NCBI GenBank assembly: GCA_020726505.1
Contig: JAHLEZ010000004.1
Coordinates: forward strand, 3,348,001-3,412,000
Direction of reading: 5' to 3'
Origin: Leptodontidium sp. MPI-SDFR-AT-0119
Lineage: Eukaryota; Ascomycota; Leotiomycetes; Helotiales; Leptodontidiaceae
Length of the DNA stretch: 64,000 nt
Shown here: in pieces, positions 44,100-55,798 of the stretch
Layout: each line of letters begins with the position of its first letter
Numbering within the stretch: position 1 is the stretch's first letter
Program-made: the position numbers and the translations under genes
Notes under the pieces: generated by a model
Seen by the model: the letters and a program-made list of their open reading frames with translations, nothing else
What the model was told of the DNA's origin: nothing
The model's database searches: none

Positions 44100-44518
44100 G
44101 CCCGGTCCATGTTCAGCGTCGTGAGTATCATTTAATCTTGCGGAAGTTGGAAAAGGATGATGACCTCCAGCAGTGGCGTCGATTTGTAGCAGAATACCGA
44201 ACCCTCGAAGGCTATAATGAGTTTCACCGTCAAGCAACCAAGCAGCGGATCAACGGCACGCAGGCTCGCGGGAGTGGTGAGAATGATAACAACAAAGCCC
44301 ACAAAGAATACGTGAAACACATGTTTCCAGACGGTGATCCAGAGACTCTGTTGGCAGCCCCGGCGGCGCTCAAAAAGGACCTCCAGCTTGCCCGGCGATG
44401 GGCAATCTGGGTAGAAGGTTACGATGAGAAGAAAGACGGTCTGGTACCTGGTCTAGGCGTCGGGGTTGGTCTGCTTGTTGGGCTGGAGATCAAGAAGAGA
44501 ATGTGCGGATGGATTTAA
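44100..44518 (+). CDS. Partial gene, C-terminal exon, unknown product
   Basis: An open plus-strand frame extends from 43967 to 44518 but has no ATG before MFPDGDP near 44320. An acceptor-like TTCAG at about 44113-44117 suggests that it starts as an internal exon. The sequence looks genuinely coding (LRKLEKDDDLQQWRRFVAEY, RRWAIWVEGYDEKKDG) and ends in a Gly-rich hydrophobic segment, GLGVGVGLLVGLEI. The upstream exon would have to lie in the antisense of the 2EXR gene, which starts there, so a rearrangement has probably joined two gene pieces. Function unknown. Confidence 0.4.
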
Positions 44519-44559
44519 TCGGGGATCATCAAATGATTACTTGTGCTGATGTGTGATCT

Positions 44560-44751
44560 AGTTACTCGATTGCCGATTACGACCATGCATACCTTAAATT
44601 ACTCCTCAAGCACATTCACGAAACGCGTCCGAACATTGTCAGCATGTGCCGGATATTAGAACCAGTTGCTACGAGCCTGGTCAGAAACCATCAGCTCAGC
44701 AGTCATGATGATTGGGATACCATCTCGAAAGAACTCAGAGAGCATCTCTAG
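44560..44751 (+). other. Coding-like fragment
   Basis: A frame reading SIADYDHAYLKLLLKHIHET and WDTISKELREHL before a TAG. The composition looks coding, it has no start, and the family is unknown. It may belong to the partial gene just upstream through a lost intron. Confidence 0.25.
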
Positions 44752-45864
44752 CCACCTGCTCGACATTGTATGGATGGGGTCTTTTCTCTTTTGGGAGTAA
44801 TGTTTAATGAATCTTTATACCTTGAACGCAAAACATTTGCATACAGTAATAGAATTCAACTAATTGTTATATTTCCGGATTCTCTACCTTGCTTATGACA
44901 AGTAACAACAGAATCAATCCGCAGAGTGATGAGAAGGCTGCTGACGGTCCAAGAGTGGACAGAATATTCATCATGCATGATGATCCCTGACTTCCTGAGA
45001 GGTGGTAAAAGGAATACATTCTCGTCATGGCAAAAGCGAACCCTGATTGCTTTGAGCAGCTTGCGCCACGCATCTTTGATTTTTAGTGCAGAATCGCTAG
45101 AAGGTGGAATCTCACAGAATCTAGACGATTTGAAGCGCTTTTACATTACTGCTGGGGGGTCAGTTTTGAAGATCTTTCTTCACCCGAGCACTTCTGGATC
45201 AGATTCAGGTTTGTGATGTGTGGTGTTGTCTGGTCCCTGCAGGATAGGTGTCGCTTGATTGGGGATAGGTGTTCTGTTTAGGGATGGAAACAAGGTCGCA
45301 GAATATAGGACCAGAGGTCAGGATTTAAGGGAAACGAACTATTAGGGTGTTATTAGATTGCAGTATCTTCGCAGTGGTATGTCTACGTATGCAGAACCGT
45401 CTTGTTTGCAGATGTTTTGCCGCAGCCTTACCTACTCCCAAGCACATCGTTAGCCAACCGAAGACGGGTATTAGGAAGAATACAGTTAATTGGCCCAGCC
45501 ACTAGGATAAATGGAGGGGGCATAACCTTTATATTGGCCGGTCCTAAAGCCAGTTCCCAGTAAAGTTCAATTCATTCCAAATTCTGAGTCATCGATACTA
45601 TCAAAGTCATAGTTATCAAATGTGTTATGCAAAAATTCTAGCAGACTGCTTGTCACCTGCCTTGTCTGAAGACTAGTAGCAAAAGAGGTACTCTCTACAG
45701 CCCTATTTCGGCTTATTCCCTTAAGATCCGCGGAATAATAACTGTGATATTAGCACGTTTAGATTTTAGTCCTAACACCAACTAGCTGCTTTATCGCAAC
45801 AGGTAGGAACGTAATATTTAGTTAGGGGAGCTATAGGCGTTTCATTTTGCACATTCGTTATATA
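44752..45864. other. Unassigned stretch
   Basis: No gene recognised. A minus-strand frame ending at 44867 closes with a hydrophobic segment (SLCGLILLLLVISKV), possibly part of a relic. Confidence 0.3.
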
Positions 45865-45939
45865 TGTACGCTATATCTCTAACAATGACTCGCATCAACG
45901 ACGATACAGGATGATACTTGATCCTAGAGGACGAAATCG

Positions 45940-47263
45940 TCTCTAATCGTGACTAGGGGTGCTATCGTAGGATATTTGCGGGCAAATTCCAAGTCCAGCG
46001 ACCAGTTCTCTTCTGCGCACACGTGACGCTCAAATTCTGGATTAAGAACGGTGTTGAAATAGTCGTTGATTACAAAGAGACTATTAGAGAAGGGCCAGTT
46101 TACAGAAATGTGACGGCCAAAGTCAGCATCAAATTAATCCCGAATGCAATCGACATTAATTACCCCCAGCGTCAGAGCATGTCGAAATCGAGGGAACGGT
46201 ACCAGGTCGATATAGAGAGGGTGGGGTGTATTGTATTGAATCGGAGTTAGACGAAGCCAATCTGGAATATCGTTATATGTTTCTAGTGATAGGAAATATC
46301 GATATTACAAGCCGGTTTCAGTTTGTGTAGAACGCAGTTTGTACGTGACGCACTTACTCGGAGAATACGGTAAGCGAGAACGTAAACAGCACACCAAATC
46401 ACTAGGTTCTCTTAGTTCGGCCTTTTCAATAGCTTCATGAGAGTCTTAGCCACTTCATGTTCGGGCTCCCTCAGAAATAGAAGGTTGGCAACTTCTGGGG
46501 TCGGAGGAATTGGAGGGGTAGCCGTTTAATAATGCCGCATTTTCGTTATCCCCGTATAGATTGTCCATTCAACGCATTCGGAAAATGATTTATGTTTCTT
46601 GGGTTCGCAACGGCACCCTAGAATAGGCGGCAGTCGGCACCTTACATCTATACACACCGACATATCATCGTGACTTTATAATCCTTAATCTTGCGAGACT
46701 GTGTACCTTTCGCCATAAACATACTCGCAGTTAAACTAGTCCATTTCGGCGAGGTACGGGGACCGGCCATTATCGATTCGCCAAATTTGATACAAGTCAT
46801 CCTTCGGGTGTGAAGTCTGTCCGTTTGTGCGGTTCGCGGGTTTTCCTTGCAGACCCATCTGCCCGGGAAGCCGCTCTAGTGGGGTCCTCGATGGTGTTAG
46901 TACACCGCTTGTTTGCCTTGTACCACGCTGTTCTAGGCCTGGCAGAGTCCTCGGATGAGACGCAGTTGAGACTTCACTCGCCTTGTATCTAAGATAATCA
47001 TAGTTATTGCTCGGATGCGCGGGATGCCTATCAACACTTTCGACTGGCGCTAGATAGGAGCGCATAGCCTTAATAACACCCCGGAGATGTATGACCTCCT
47101 CACGAGCATCATGCAGCTCGCTCTGGAGCTCTTTGATGTCAGTTTTGACACGCTCACGCTTGGCCTTTTGGGACTCTTTGTCGCACATTCTTTTCCTTTC
47201 GAGCTGCCTAGCCGTCCGATTTCTTGTCTTTCCTGTCTCTTGAAATGCTAGCGAAGGGGTCAT
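45940..47263 (-). pseudogene. bZIP transcription factor with DUF3425, copy 1, RIP-mutated
   Basis: ATG at 47263. The basic region and zipper read RNRTARQLERKRMCDKESQK and on to LQSELHDAREEVIHLRGVI (about 47215-47060). The C-terminal DUF3425 region follows: ENLVIWCAVYVLAYRILR (about 46410), NTPHPLYIDLVPFPRFRHAL (about 46225), VNWPFSNSLFVINDYFN and ENWSLDLEFARKYPTIAPLV (about 46000). In-frame stops (46736 TAG, then TAAs near 46686, 46677, 46535, 46414 and 46138) fit Gln codons changed by C-to-T. There is no frameshift, and a GTAAGT intron donor near 46365 is kept. The ancestor was probably a nuclear regulator; as it stands only the 175-residue N-terminal part could be made. Confidence 0.7.
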
Positions 47264-47348
47264 CTCGTCTGGGAATGATTTCAAAAGGGGTGTAATTCCC
47301 GAGACAAATAATGTGATTGGATAGTAGAATGAGATTGGAGAGCCCCAG

Positions 47349-47622
47349 TCCTCTACGGGTTTGTCGACGTCGACCGAAGCTTAGTGGAGGTTGGAATGCG
47401 ATTATAGAGCTCTAAGTCCTCTGCCGGTTGTCGACGTCGTCCGAAGCTTGGTTGATATTATAGAGCTCTAGGTCCTCTGCCGGTTGTCGACGTCGACCGA
47501 AGCTTAATGGACGATGGAAAAAACTGTTGGCGTACTAGGTATTTTAAAGTTCTTCCAGTCTCCACTTTACCCCGCAATCACTTCCGCCAAGAGATCCTCT
47601 GCGGGTTGTCGACGTCGACCGA
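47349..47622. repeat. Four copies of a motif with palindrome GTCGACGTCGAC
   Basis: A 34-bp-like unit, CCTCTGCCGGTTGTCGACGT then CGACCGAAGCTT, occurs with palindromes at 47363-47374, 47430-47441 (one mismatch), 47486-47497 and 47608-47619. It lies just upstream of the bZIP gene. The duplicate locus keeps two copies (59527, 59671). Confidence 0.8.
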
Positions 47623-47716
47623 AGGTAGTGTTTCTTCTAGTCTCCACTTTACCCCTCAATCACCTTCACCAGGGTCCATGTTCGACAGGGACAATACGAA
47701 GAGCTCGGTCGTCCCT

Positions 47717-48389
47717 CTCCTGTCCTGTTACATCTGCTCTTCAGTGGATTGACTTGTGGGCCCGGCAATTTGTTTACTCCACAGCGGTGCGTTCCATCAA
47801 GCTCCATCAAACTCCACCGCATCAATCCCGTACCGGCAACGACAACTGCCGGGATCACAACTGCAGCCCAAAAAAAACATGGATCGCCGATCAACCGTTG
47901 GACTTTCATGGATCCAGGAGGAAAAAGTCTCAGCCATTGGACGTTATCCCGTTAGCTGCCACTAGGAGCACCCTTCTATGAGCGCTGTCATGACAGGCTG
48001 CTCTAGCGGAAAACTCCTGGAATCAATAACTCCCACAGCAACTATTTAGCGCACGTGCCATGGGGCGAGCGCCTTCTGGCAGCTACTTTAAAGGGATAGC
48101 CTGGGGTTAACTGCACGCTATACATACCCATGAGACTCTGTAGCTGCATTGCATTCCGTTTTGTGATTCCCCGGGGCTGGAAGGATCAAAAAGTCAAATG
48201 GGCATTGATCTTCGTGCTAGTCAGGAGAAGAAAACCGTGATCTTAAGTAGGATAGGTTAACTTTTTTTTACTTTAGGGACTGGGAGAGCTTTTTGAAATG
48301 GGATATGGGTATTTGGATTCTTATGTCTTGAAGTCTCTTTTTGTGTCTGCTCTTGTGTCATTCTGAACAACCTCGGCTTTCAACACAAG
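47717..48389. other. Intergenic
   Basis: No gene recognised between the duplicated block and the CFEM receptor gene. Confidence 0.4.
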
Positions 48390-50535
48390 ATGCGATTCAC
48401 AATATTCACGGTCCTAGCGCTGAGTTTCTCTTTTGTTGACTAGGTCTATGCTAGCAGTTCTCTAGAAAAGAAATCAATACCTACTATTGCAGCTCCAGAC
48501 TGTTCCGTAAGTGTTTCTCTGCCCAATTCGAAGAAATTATACTGATTTTCCTACAGTTGACATGTCTAGGAACCCTCATTCCACAATACTGCGACTCCTT
48601 GACGGATACGACATGTATATGTACGAACACCGATCTCGCAGCCGTGCTATTGGCATGCGCAATTTCAGCTTGCAATATAACGGACTCTCTCCAGCTAGCA
48701 AGATATCAAGCCGAAGTCTGCGACGTTCCTAATGATATGACGCGGTATTGGCTACAGATTCACACATACTGCGTGTTGGTACCTGTCACGACCATCTTTG
48801 TCGCCCTGCGGATCTTCGCTAGAGTGAGATTGAATATTAAGTTGGGACCGTATATACACACTCAGATGAGAGATATTGCTCGATGCAGAATAGACGACTG
48901 ACCTTTTGGGAAGTGATGATTGGGTTTTGCTTCTTACTTTTGCCTTTTACTTGTGTATGACTTCCACAGCAGTAAGTTCCCAAAGTCCTCAGCGACATCT
49001 CTACATAGAGATCTTGAAGTCTTCCAGCGAGTATACAGTTGCTAACTGCAAGAATCAAGTGGGTAATTGCTGTAACAGGATTCGGACAACATACGTACTG
49101 GCTACTTACCAGACAAGTGGTAAGGGCCTTGAGAGTACGTTTGTCCAAGGACCTTGTACTGCCCGTTCAAGCTGACTAAAACCCAGTTCTTCTACATTAG
49201 CGAACTTCTCTATCTATGCGCAATCACATTCACCAAGTTATCGCTTCTCCTATTCTTCCGTCGTATCTTTCCGGGAACCAGTTTTCGAATTGCAACCGTT
49301 TGCGTTAAAGTCTTTATCATCGCCTCTAACATCTCACTGTTCATGGCTCTAGCATTTCAATGTGTACGTCTTCCCCACCACATCATTCACCCCCACAACT
49401 GTCCTAGTAATAAATACTAAATCTTCATAAATGCCAGTACACGGTGTGTGGACAAATTGGATATACAAAGTCCCTCCGATTAAATACATTAACGTTTTCG
49501 CAGCGGTTTATGTCGCGGCCGGAATGAGCATTATACATAACATTACCATCCTAAGTATGCCCATTCCCACACTAATGGGTCTTAATCTCGGGATGCGGAA
49601 GAAGGCAAATCTAATGGTTATGTTCAGTGTCGGATCGTTCGTTGTCGTGGCTAGTGTGCTCCGTCTTCCTTCTTTGATAAAGATGGGGAATTCGAGTGAT
49701 CCTTCTTGTAAGTGATGTCCTTTAACTGTTTTCTACATTCTTATACAGAAGGCAAAATATTGACTGATGTGACCACTCACAGTCGATCAAGCCCCTGTTG
49801 CTTTCTAGACGAGTCTCGAGACCAGCATTGGCATAATATGTGCTTGTCTACCAGCCTGCCGGTCGCTGATAGGTTTCTACTTCCCTTATTTACAGATGTC
49901 TTTAAACAGCACTTCCAGTAAGTGCTTCCTCTAATACCCCCCAAATCTATCTAAAGACTAGTTATTCCAATCCAATTCCAATGCTCCCCAAGGAGAACTC
50001 TCTCACGAACCTCCTTCCCTTATCCTCTATACCATACCCACTCACCTAACAGCCACTGACCACCTTCCTCCATCTAGACAACGGCCACAAAACCCCCAAC
50101 TACGCCAACACCACTTCCCTCAACACCAAAGAATACTTCAGCAAGAAACGTGCCACGCAGGAGTCCTTCCTCGAACTCGACGACCGCTCTAGAACAGGCA
50201 GCGAAGAAGCACTGCAAGGAAAAAACAATAAACCCAAACCGGCCCTAAACCTAAAAAAATCAGCAACCAGGAAATCCTCCGATAGTAACCACGACGATAG
50301 AGATAGAGATAGTATCCTACACATCTCAACGAACAGCCAAACGCCTATTTAAGAGCGTTTCGTGCCTGCGGATCGTAAGGGCTTTAGACATATAGCGACG
50401 GTGGTAGTGGGGAATTCGTCGAGTGCGAAGAATGGTGGTAGGATGGCGGGATCGCCTGAAAGTGTAGATTCTAAGATGGGGAGGGCTATTGTTTTGACGA
50501 GGACGTTAGATCAGAGTACGACGTTAAGAGGGTAG
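48390..50535 (+). pseudogene. CFEM-containing Pth11-like receptor, RIP-mutated
   Basis: A multi-exon gene. Exon 1 (48390-48506) is a signal peptide with a TAG at 48441. Exon 2 (from 48557) has a CFEM domain (LTCLGTLIPQYCDSLTDTTC, then CICTNTDLAAVLLACAISAC) and the first transmembrane helix. Later exons give GPDDWVLLLTFAFYLCMTSTA, WVIAVTGFGQHTYWLL, FFYISELLYLCAITFTKLSL, GVWTNWIYKVPPIKYINVFA, then SLETSIGIICACLPACR, and a polar tail to about 50535. Introns carry GTAAGT-type donors and CTGAC/CTAAC branches. A second TAG (49806) replaces Trp in VAFWTSLE, and a TAA near 50350 cuts the tail. The ancestor would be a surface-sensing GPCR-like protein. It is a distinct paralogue of the receptor at 9185-10806. 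Confidence 0.75.
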
Positions 50536-51155
50536 GATTTTTTGTTACGATTTGTTGGGATGTAGGAGGAATTGTTGGTTTGGGAATATGTGGCGTTGGG
50601 AGCAAAAAAAAAAAAAGTAGATTAGTATTGCATGTCGCGGATGGTGACCGCTTTAGGGTTCGTCGGTCTACTGTAATACCTAGGATTGTTTGAGTGAGTC
50701 TTGAATCGCAAGATTTCAATGCTAGATGAGGGAGAACGGAACGGGCGATGTGTACTAGTAACTGGATTGTTGAAGCAAGAGTTCCCGTCAATCATCATTT
50801 TCACTTGTATTTGACACCTAAAGCTCAATAAACACCGCCTATCTTATGCTCTCTCAATTAAGCAATCGCCAGTAGCAAAATCTCAGAAACCACGACATCT
50901 ATCAAAACAATTGTCCGTTAAATCCCTCCCACGTCGTCCCCGATTCACATTTAACTATTCAGCACCTACGCTACCTAACCATAGTTGCAGAGGAATCCAG
51001 CGCGGCTAATACTATACGATCCCTCCTTATCACCTGTCATATAGACTGAAGGAACACGGAAAGTACTAGCGTAGACATCTCCGAACATGTTATTGGCAAA
51101 CCATGTTTCTGTTGTTGCCGTAATCCCACTTCACGTCAGCGGGTTAGTCTTAGTT
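50536..51155. other. Intergenic with A13 run
   Basis: A poly-A run lies near 50603-50615. No gene recognised. Confidence 0.4.
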
Positions 51156-51716
51156 CTAGAGGCGGGGAACGTAGAGGACGAGACTATTGAGCGTCAGAGT
51201 TTATATCACCAATGTGGCAAAGGGAAGATGATAGAATGTGAAGGTTAGAAGGGAGTGCTTACTAGAGAGGCAAATTGGATAAGAAACCCCATCCTCGTGG
51301 ATCAGCTAGGAAGTCGCGCGGGACAGCGGTGTTCTCGCCGATCTGGTTGTAGTAGGTGTCGTAAATGTGGAGGACAGCGTGGGATTGCCAGGAGCTGTGC
51401 TCGATGAATGAGAATGTGCACCTATGTGATGTCAATATTGTTTTAGTAGTGAAGAAGTGAGGAAGTGGAGGTACGGACATTCCCTTGCAATGAGGAGCGG
51501 CAACATAGTATTGGAAGTCAACACTGGGTTCAAGGTTAATTGAGTGAGAGCCGAGTTGGGCTTCTCGTCGAGCGATGTGGCCTATGGTAGATCGTGGAAC
51601 TACAGGTGAAACAGGAATCTCGCGGTCGGTATAGTTGAAGATGTCCCAGATGTTCTCGAGAGTGTTGTCAGGATTTGGGGCGCCGGTTGTGAAGGAGGTG
51701 AGAGTAAGTATCAGGA
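51156..51716 (-). pseudogene. Small secreted-type protein without a start codon
   Basis: The minus strand reads a hydrophobic segment ending VLILTLTSFTTGAPNPDNTL (about 51716-51660), like a signal peptide and cleavage site, then ENIWDIFNYTDREIPVSPVV and FQYYVAAPHCKGM. After an intron (about 51480-51423) comes CTFSFIEHSSWQSHAVLHIY and DTYYNQIGENTAVPRDF, then a second intron (GTAAGC, CTGAC branch) leads to a short last exon ending LYVPRL at 51156. No ATG is found before the hydrophobic segment: a TAA lies just upstream in frame. Either a 5' exon is missed or the start has been lost. Family unknown. Confidence 0.45.
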
Positions 51717-52392
51717 CCGCGGGGGTTTATGATCTTGGCGATTCTTTCCAAAGGAAGCTCTGCAAGGGATGTTCGCTTTATTTGGGTACTGGTTTGAAAA
51801 TGGGGAATTCAATTTTCCGGTCACCCAAGGAGTTTATCTCAATGAGAAGTTTCCTGAGATTGTACCTACGAGCATCGATCAGATCAATACAGAAGCCTGG
51901 GCTTGAATTGAAGTGGAGACCCGGATCACAATTCGAGCACGTAGACAGAGCACCTTACTTTTCTTCAATTAAAATTACCGTCTAATTATGTGCCGGATAA
52001 ATCTGCCTCTCGATCGCCTGAGATAGTTGAAGCCGCGAGAACGAAGTTCACGTTCCTCTTACACGTTCTATGATGCCCAAGCTGAGCTTTACAATATATT
52101 CAAATATCATGCGGATGAAAAGTGATTTCTTCTAGATGGTGGGCCCGAGTCGGATCTTGAAATGCGGTGGGGGGGCCGCCCGCGCCAATGAGTTTGAACC
52201 GTTTTACCGTGGGAGAACTGTCCCGCCTCCACTATTAATGCATCGCCTCTGCCCACACCCCACACATACACCACACTTCCGCATCACATCCGCTCCCGCT
52301 CTTTGCGCTCTTTTCTTTCTATCTTCTTTCGAGACGACCAGGAAGGTAAGGCAGGCAAGCACGCGAACCCGAATAGTAATAGCTCTTTGGAG
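51717..52392. other. Upstream region of the Zn2Cys6 gene
   Basis: No gene recognised. The frame 51635-51985 has no motif and overlaps the exon on the other strand. Confidence 0.4.
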
Positions 52393-54069
52393 ATGCCCGG
52401 TCATCCCTCTTTTGGGCCGACCAGAAAGGCTTGCACTCGCTGCAGGCTCCACAAGCGAAAATGTGACAGGGCACATCCTTCATGCTCTCTTTGCAGCCGG
52501 TGCGTAGCATCATGTGTATTCATTTTCCCACCCACGACGTCATCTCTGAGGCTATTCATGTGAAGCTCATTCGCTCTCTAGTCTCGGTCAGGCTGAGCTC
52601 TGTATCTACGAGGAACCCGCGGCTTACCCCACCCCACCGGCGCTGGCAGTCGACGAGGCATTGAGGGATCCACCGATCCACGAAGCACTCACACCATTCG
52701 ACATCAAAACAAACATCATTACAAAGCTTTCCGACACAGATCCTCGGAAAATCATGACCATTTACTCTAAAACCATACATCCATGGTTTAGCATCTTCTC
52801 GCAATCTACATTTTGTGGTCAGCACGCAGCTACATGGGATGCCGCATCAGTCGATTTTGCTCTCCTCTGTTTTGCAATTGTGCTTCTGAACTGCGCTCCT
52901 CAGCAGCTGCAAGGAGCTTATACCCTTCATTCTACACACAGGTCCATGTACCTCATGAGCAAGACGTCGGTTATATTATTAGAAGGAGCTGGGTGGAATT
53001 CGGTCGACTTCGTGAAAGCGAGGCTACTCATTACTCTGTTTGAGGTCTCGCATGGCTATGATATTGCGGCTTATCTCTCGATTGCCAATACCGTCCGAGC
53101 TGCCGACGCGCTTGTTGTATTTCAGCAACAAGGGGGGTCTCAGTCATTGGCTGAGCAGGATCTAGAGGAATACAGAATAATGTGGTGGGGTATTGCAATA
53201 CTAGACAGGTTTGCTACTCACATGATTTATGCTGTATTGTTGTTCTTGAAAACAATATTGACCAATCATTAACTCTTGCGCGATAGATATATCGCAACAG
53301 AAAACGGTAAATGGCCACCGGTAACAAGAGGCCGACCAGTTCCTCCCGACTGCCCGATCGCCAATCCAGTACACCTCCAGGAACACTCGTCAACAGCGTT
53401 TTCAAGGTTGTTCGAAGCATCGATTCTTCTGGACAATGTACATACTGCTCTTCATCAACCGACATCTCAGGTATCTTTCAACATCGAGGAGGTAACTACG
53501 ATTGTAAGGACTTTAACTTCCTTCGAAACTGTCATTACCCAGGGAATTCCGGAGAAGTCAAAACTCTTTTCCAGCTGCCTTACTCTTTCGAACACGTAAG
53601 GAAATCTCCCTACAATCACTCGACAGTCCTGAACAATCCTAGGGCATTACTTCTGACGTTCGATAATGGAAGCAAGGCGACATGTTCGGGTGCAAGCATT
53701 TCTTGTAACTCCCAAGCAACAGCTGCCTTGGACTCTCTGATCGATGATATCGTCGAGCGGGTCGCAGGATTGAACAGGGGCAATATAGAGCCTGAGGAAT
53801 CATCCATCCCGCCGTTCGTCATGTTTCTTGTCTATAAAGCTGCGGTGATAACAACAGGAAGACTACAAAATGGTATTGAACCAAAAGCAAACTTGCAGAG
53901 ATTGAGAGTTCTGCGGAATTATCTGACAGCAACAGCCCAAAGGTGGCTTGCTGGAGGTGAGAACTTGTGCTAAGTCATTTTCATTATTGCTAACAATTTT
54001 TCAGAACGTTTTTTAGAATTGCTAGATGAAGACACAGCTCCCCGGATTTTCAGGGCACTTAGGGGATAA
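52393..54069 (+). CDS. Intact Zn2Cys6 transcription factor, 473 aa
   Basis: Five exons: 52393-52499, 52582-53208, 53287-53595, 53643-53956, 54005-54069. The four introns (82, 78, 47 and 48 nt) have GT-AG ends and the joined length is an exact multiple of three. The zinc cluster is ACTRCRLHKRKCDRAHPSCSLCSR, continuing over the first intron to LGQAELCIY, which supplies the sixth Cys with an eight-residue spacing. The middle homology region of fungal regulators follows (IHPWFSIFSQSTF, DFALLCFAIVLLNC, LITLFEVSHGYDIAAYLSI, MWWGIAILDRYIA). It is short for the family and has no second domain. It binds DNA, and its targets are unknown. It lies head to tail with an intact receptor gene 1.7 kb downstream. 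Confidence 0.85.
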
Positions 54070-55798
54070 GTCACAGAGCCCCGCCTACTTGTTTATAAGA
54101 TATATACTCCCATAGCTTTGGTCATTCGAAGGCAATCAAGTTCACGTAGATCATCTGGGAAACACTATCGTTGCGTTGCAGTTTCCTGTCCACTCCCGTC
54201 ATATTAGCGTACGCTACCCCAATCTCAACGTTATGGTTCAACTTGCTGGTCGAAGAGTATATGAATTGGGAGCACCTGCTGGAGCGTGTCTGCCAGAACA
54301 TAGACACATCGGGGAAAGGATTGAATTTTATTTCTCTGGGCAACTTCTACTCTCCAGCTCCTTCTCCTAAGTCCTCTGGGAGCTGGGACCGGTCGATCTT
54401 GACTTGAGTAGTAGGCCTGATGCGTCTTCTGGTGTTGAATTTCAAAAATTTGGATGAGCTTCGTGAGATGTTTTTTTTTTAGAAGCAGTGCAGCTTGCAT
54501 CCTTGTGCCGGTGAATGGGTGCAGCCTCAGGTGTTAAGGCGCCTAAATGTACGTTCGGATGCGGACATGCAACTCTTCCTTCGACAATCTTGCAAGTATC
54601 CTCATGCCTTCGCAAGGTTAAGGATGCGGCGTTGCACCCCTCTCCCATCATACCCCATTTCCTAAACCAAGGTCTTGCTCTCCGAAACGCGGTTTTCGAG
54701 TTTATCTCTACGCTTTTCCTTCGTCCCGATCCCGCCTTCGTTTATGTCGCTCATGGGTTTCGAGAGCTATCGGCGTTCTCGATCAGCTGAGATGTGCGCA
54801 GGATGTTGTTGGTCTTACCATTCGTGTAAAGTAAGGAGGCTAGCTGTAACAGAGCGCTTGTGGTTGAACCGCACTAGTGGCTGATATCTAAGGTTTCGGG
54901 ATCAGCAGACGAAGCCAGGAGCGTTAGGAATGGTAAGTTTTACAACATTCGAAGAAAAATTCTTCGATAAAAAAGATTGGTGTGTCGTGCCGAAAGTTTG
55001 ACAACAACCGATCGAGTTGAGAAAGGGTCGTCTGCTCCAGGGTGTATCCCAGATGATAGGGAATAGCGCGCTCAGATGCCACTCGGTTCGCATAGCCATC
55101 GACCCTGACCTGCAGAAACCCCGCACCCGTGTTTTATCGAAACTCTATTTTGCAAGCTTGACTAAACATAATTCTCCAACACGAAGTTGACATAAATAGA
55201 ACATCCTCGTGGAATTAATTCCTCGTACAGGCGATAGGGCGGAATGGGATATGCGGCCTCCTTCGACGTTCTTCAGAGGCTAACCTTACATCCTATCTGA
55301 TCATGTTCCTCATACTCCGTAACCCTTCGTCTTTCGTCGGTCGGCTGCCGTCTCTCAACAATAGGTACCACCAAATAACTTGCGACGTGTGCATTCGTTA
55401 TTAGAATTCAAGGGGGAAGGGGGCGTGCCCAGTCTTTATTCGCAGCCACGTTTATCGAACGCCGTTAATGAATCCCGACAGCATTCTTTGCACCTTCCGT
55501 GCATGTTTCAAGCCCTTTCCGGCTTTTCTCCTCATTCACCGGCTCTCCCACAGCCACAGCCACGCTCAGACCGATCCCGCATGCCTCGTGCCGACTGGGA
55601 ATGGAAGTTTGCAGGGTTTGGGGTTTCATGCAGCCCCAGGAATCAAGTCACCCAGTGTCAGGCATTTTTATACTAAGGATACCGATGTCCTACCGCCCTC
55701 CTCTGGATGCCGAACCTTCCATCTCATTCCCCACATATTTCAACATTGCTGTGACGTCGAAATCTACTCTCTTCGCCACTTGAATCCAACATAACGCA
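54070..55798. other. Long intergenic stretch
   Basis: No gene recognised. A plus-strand fragment about 54125-54370 reads HVDHLGNTIVALQF and LAGRRVYELGAPAG, which is coding-like but without a known family. TATA-like sequences lie near 54100. Confidence 0.3.

Larger units (their letters stand above)
45865..47716. repeat. Direct duplication, copy 1 (about 1.85 kb)
   Basis: This block is repeated in the same orientation at 58030-59789. It spans a bZIP-DUF3425 gene and its upstream region up to the shared GAGCTCGGTCGTCCCT. Differences between the copies are nearly all C/T or G/A. Confidence 0.85.

Noticed and set aside
54231..55126. Minus-strand frames between the regulator and the receptor
   Set aside because: No motifs, no shared frame, and no splice-consistent linkage.
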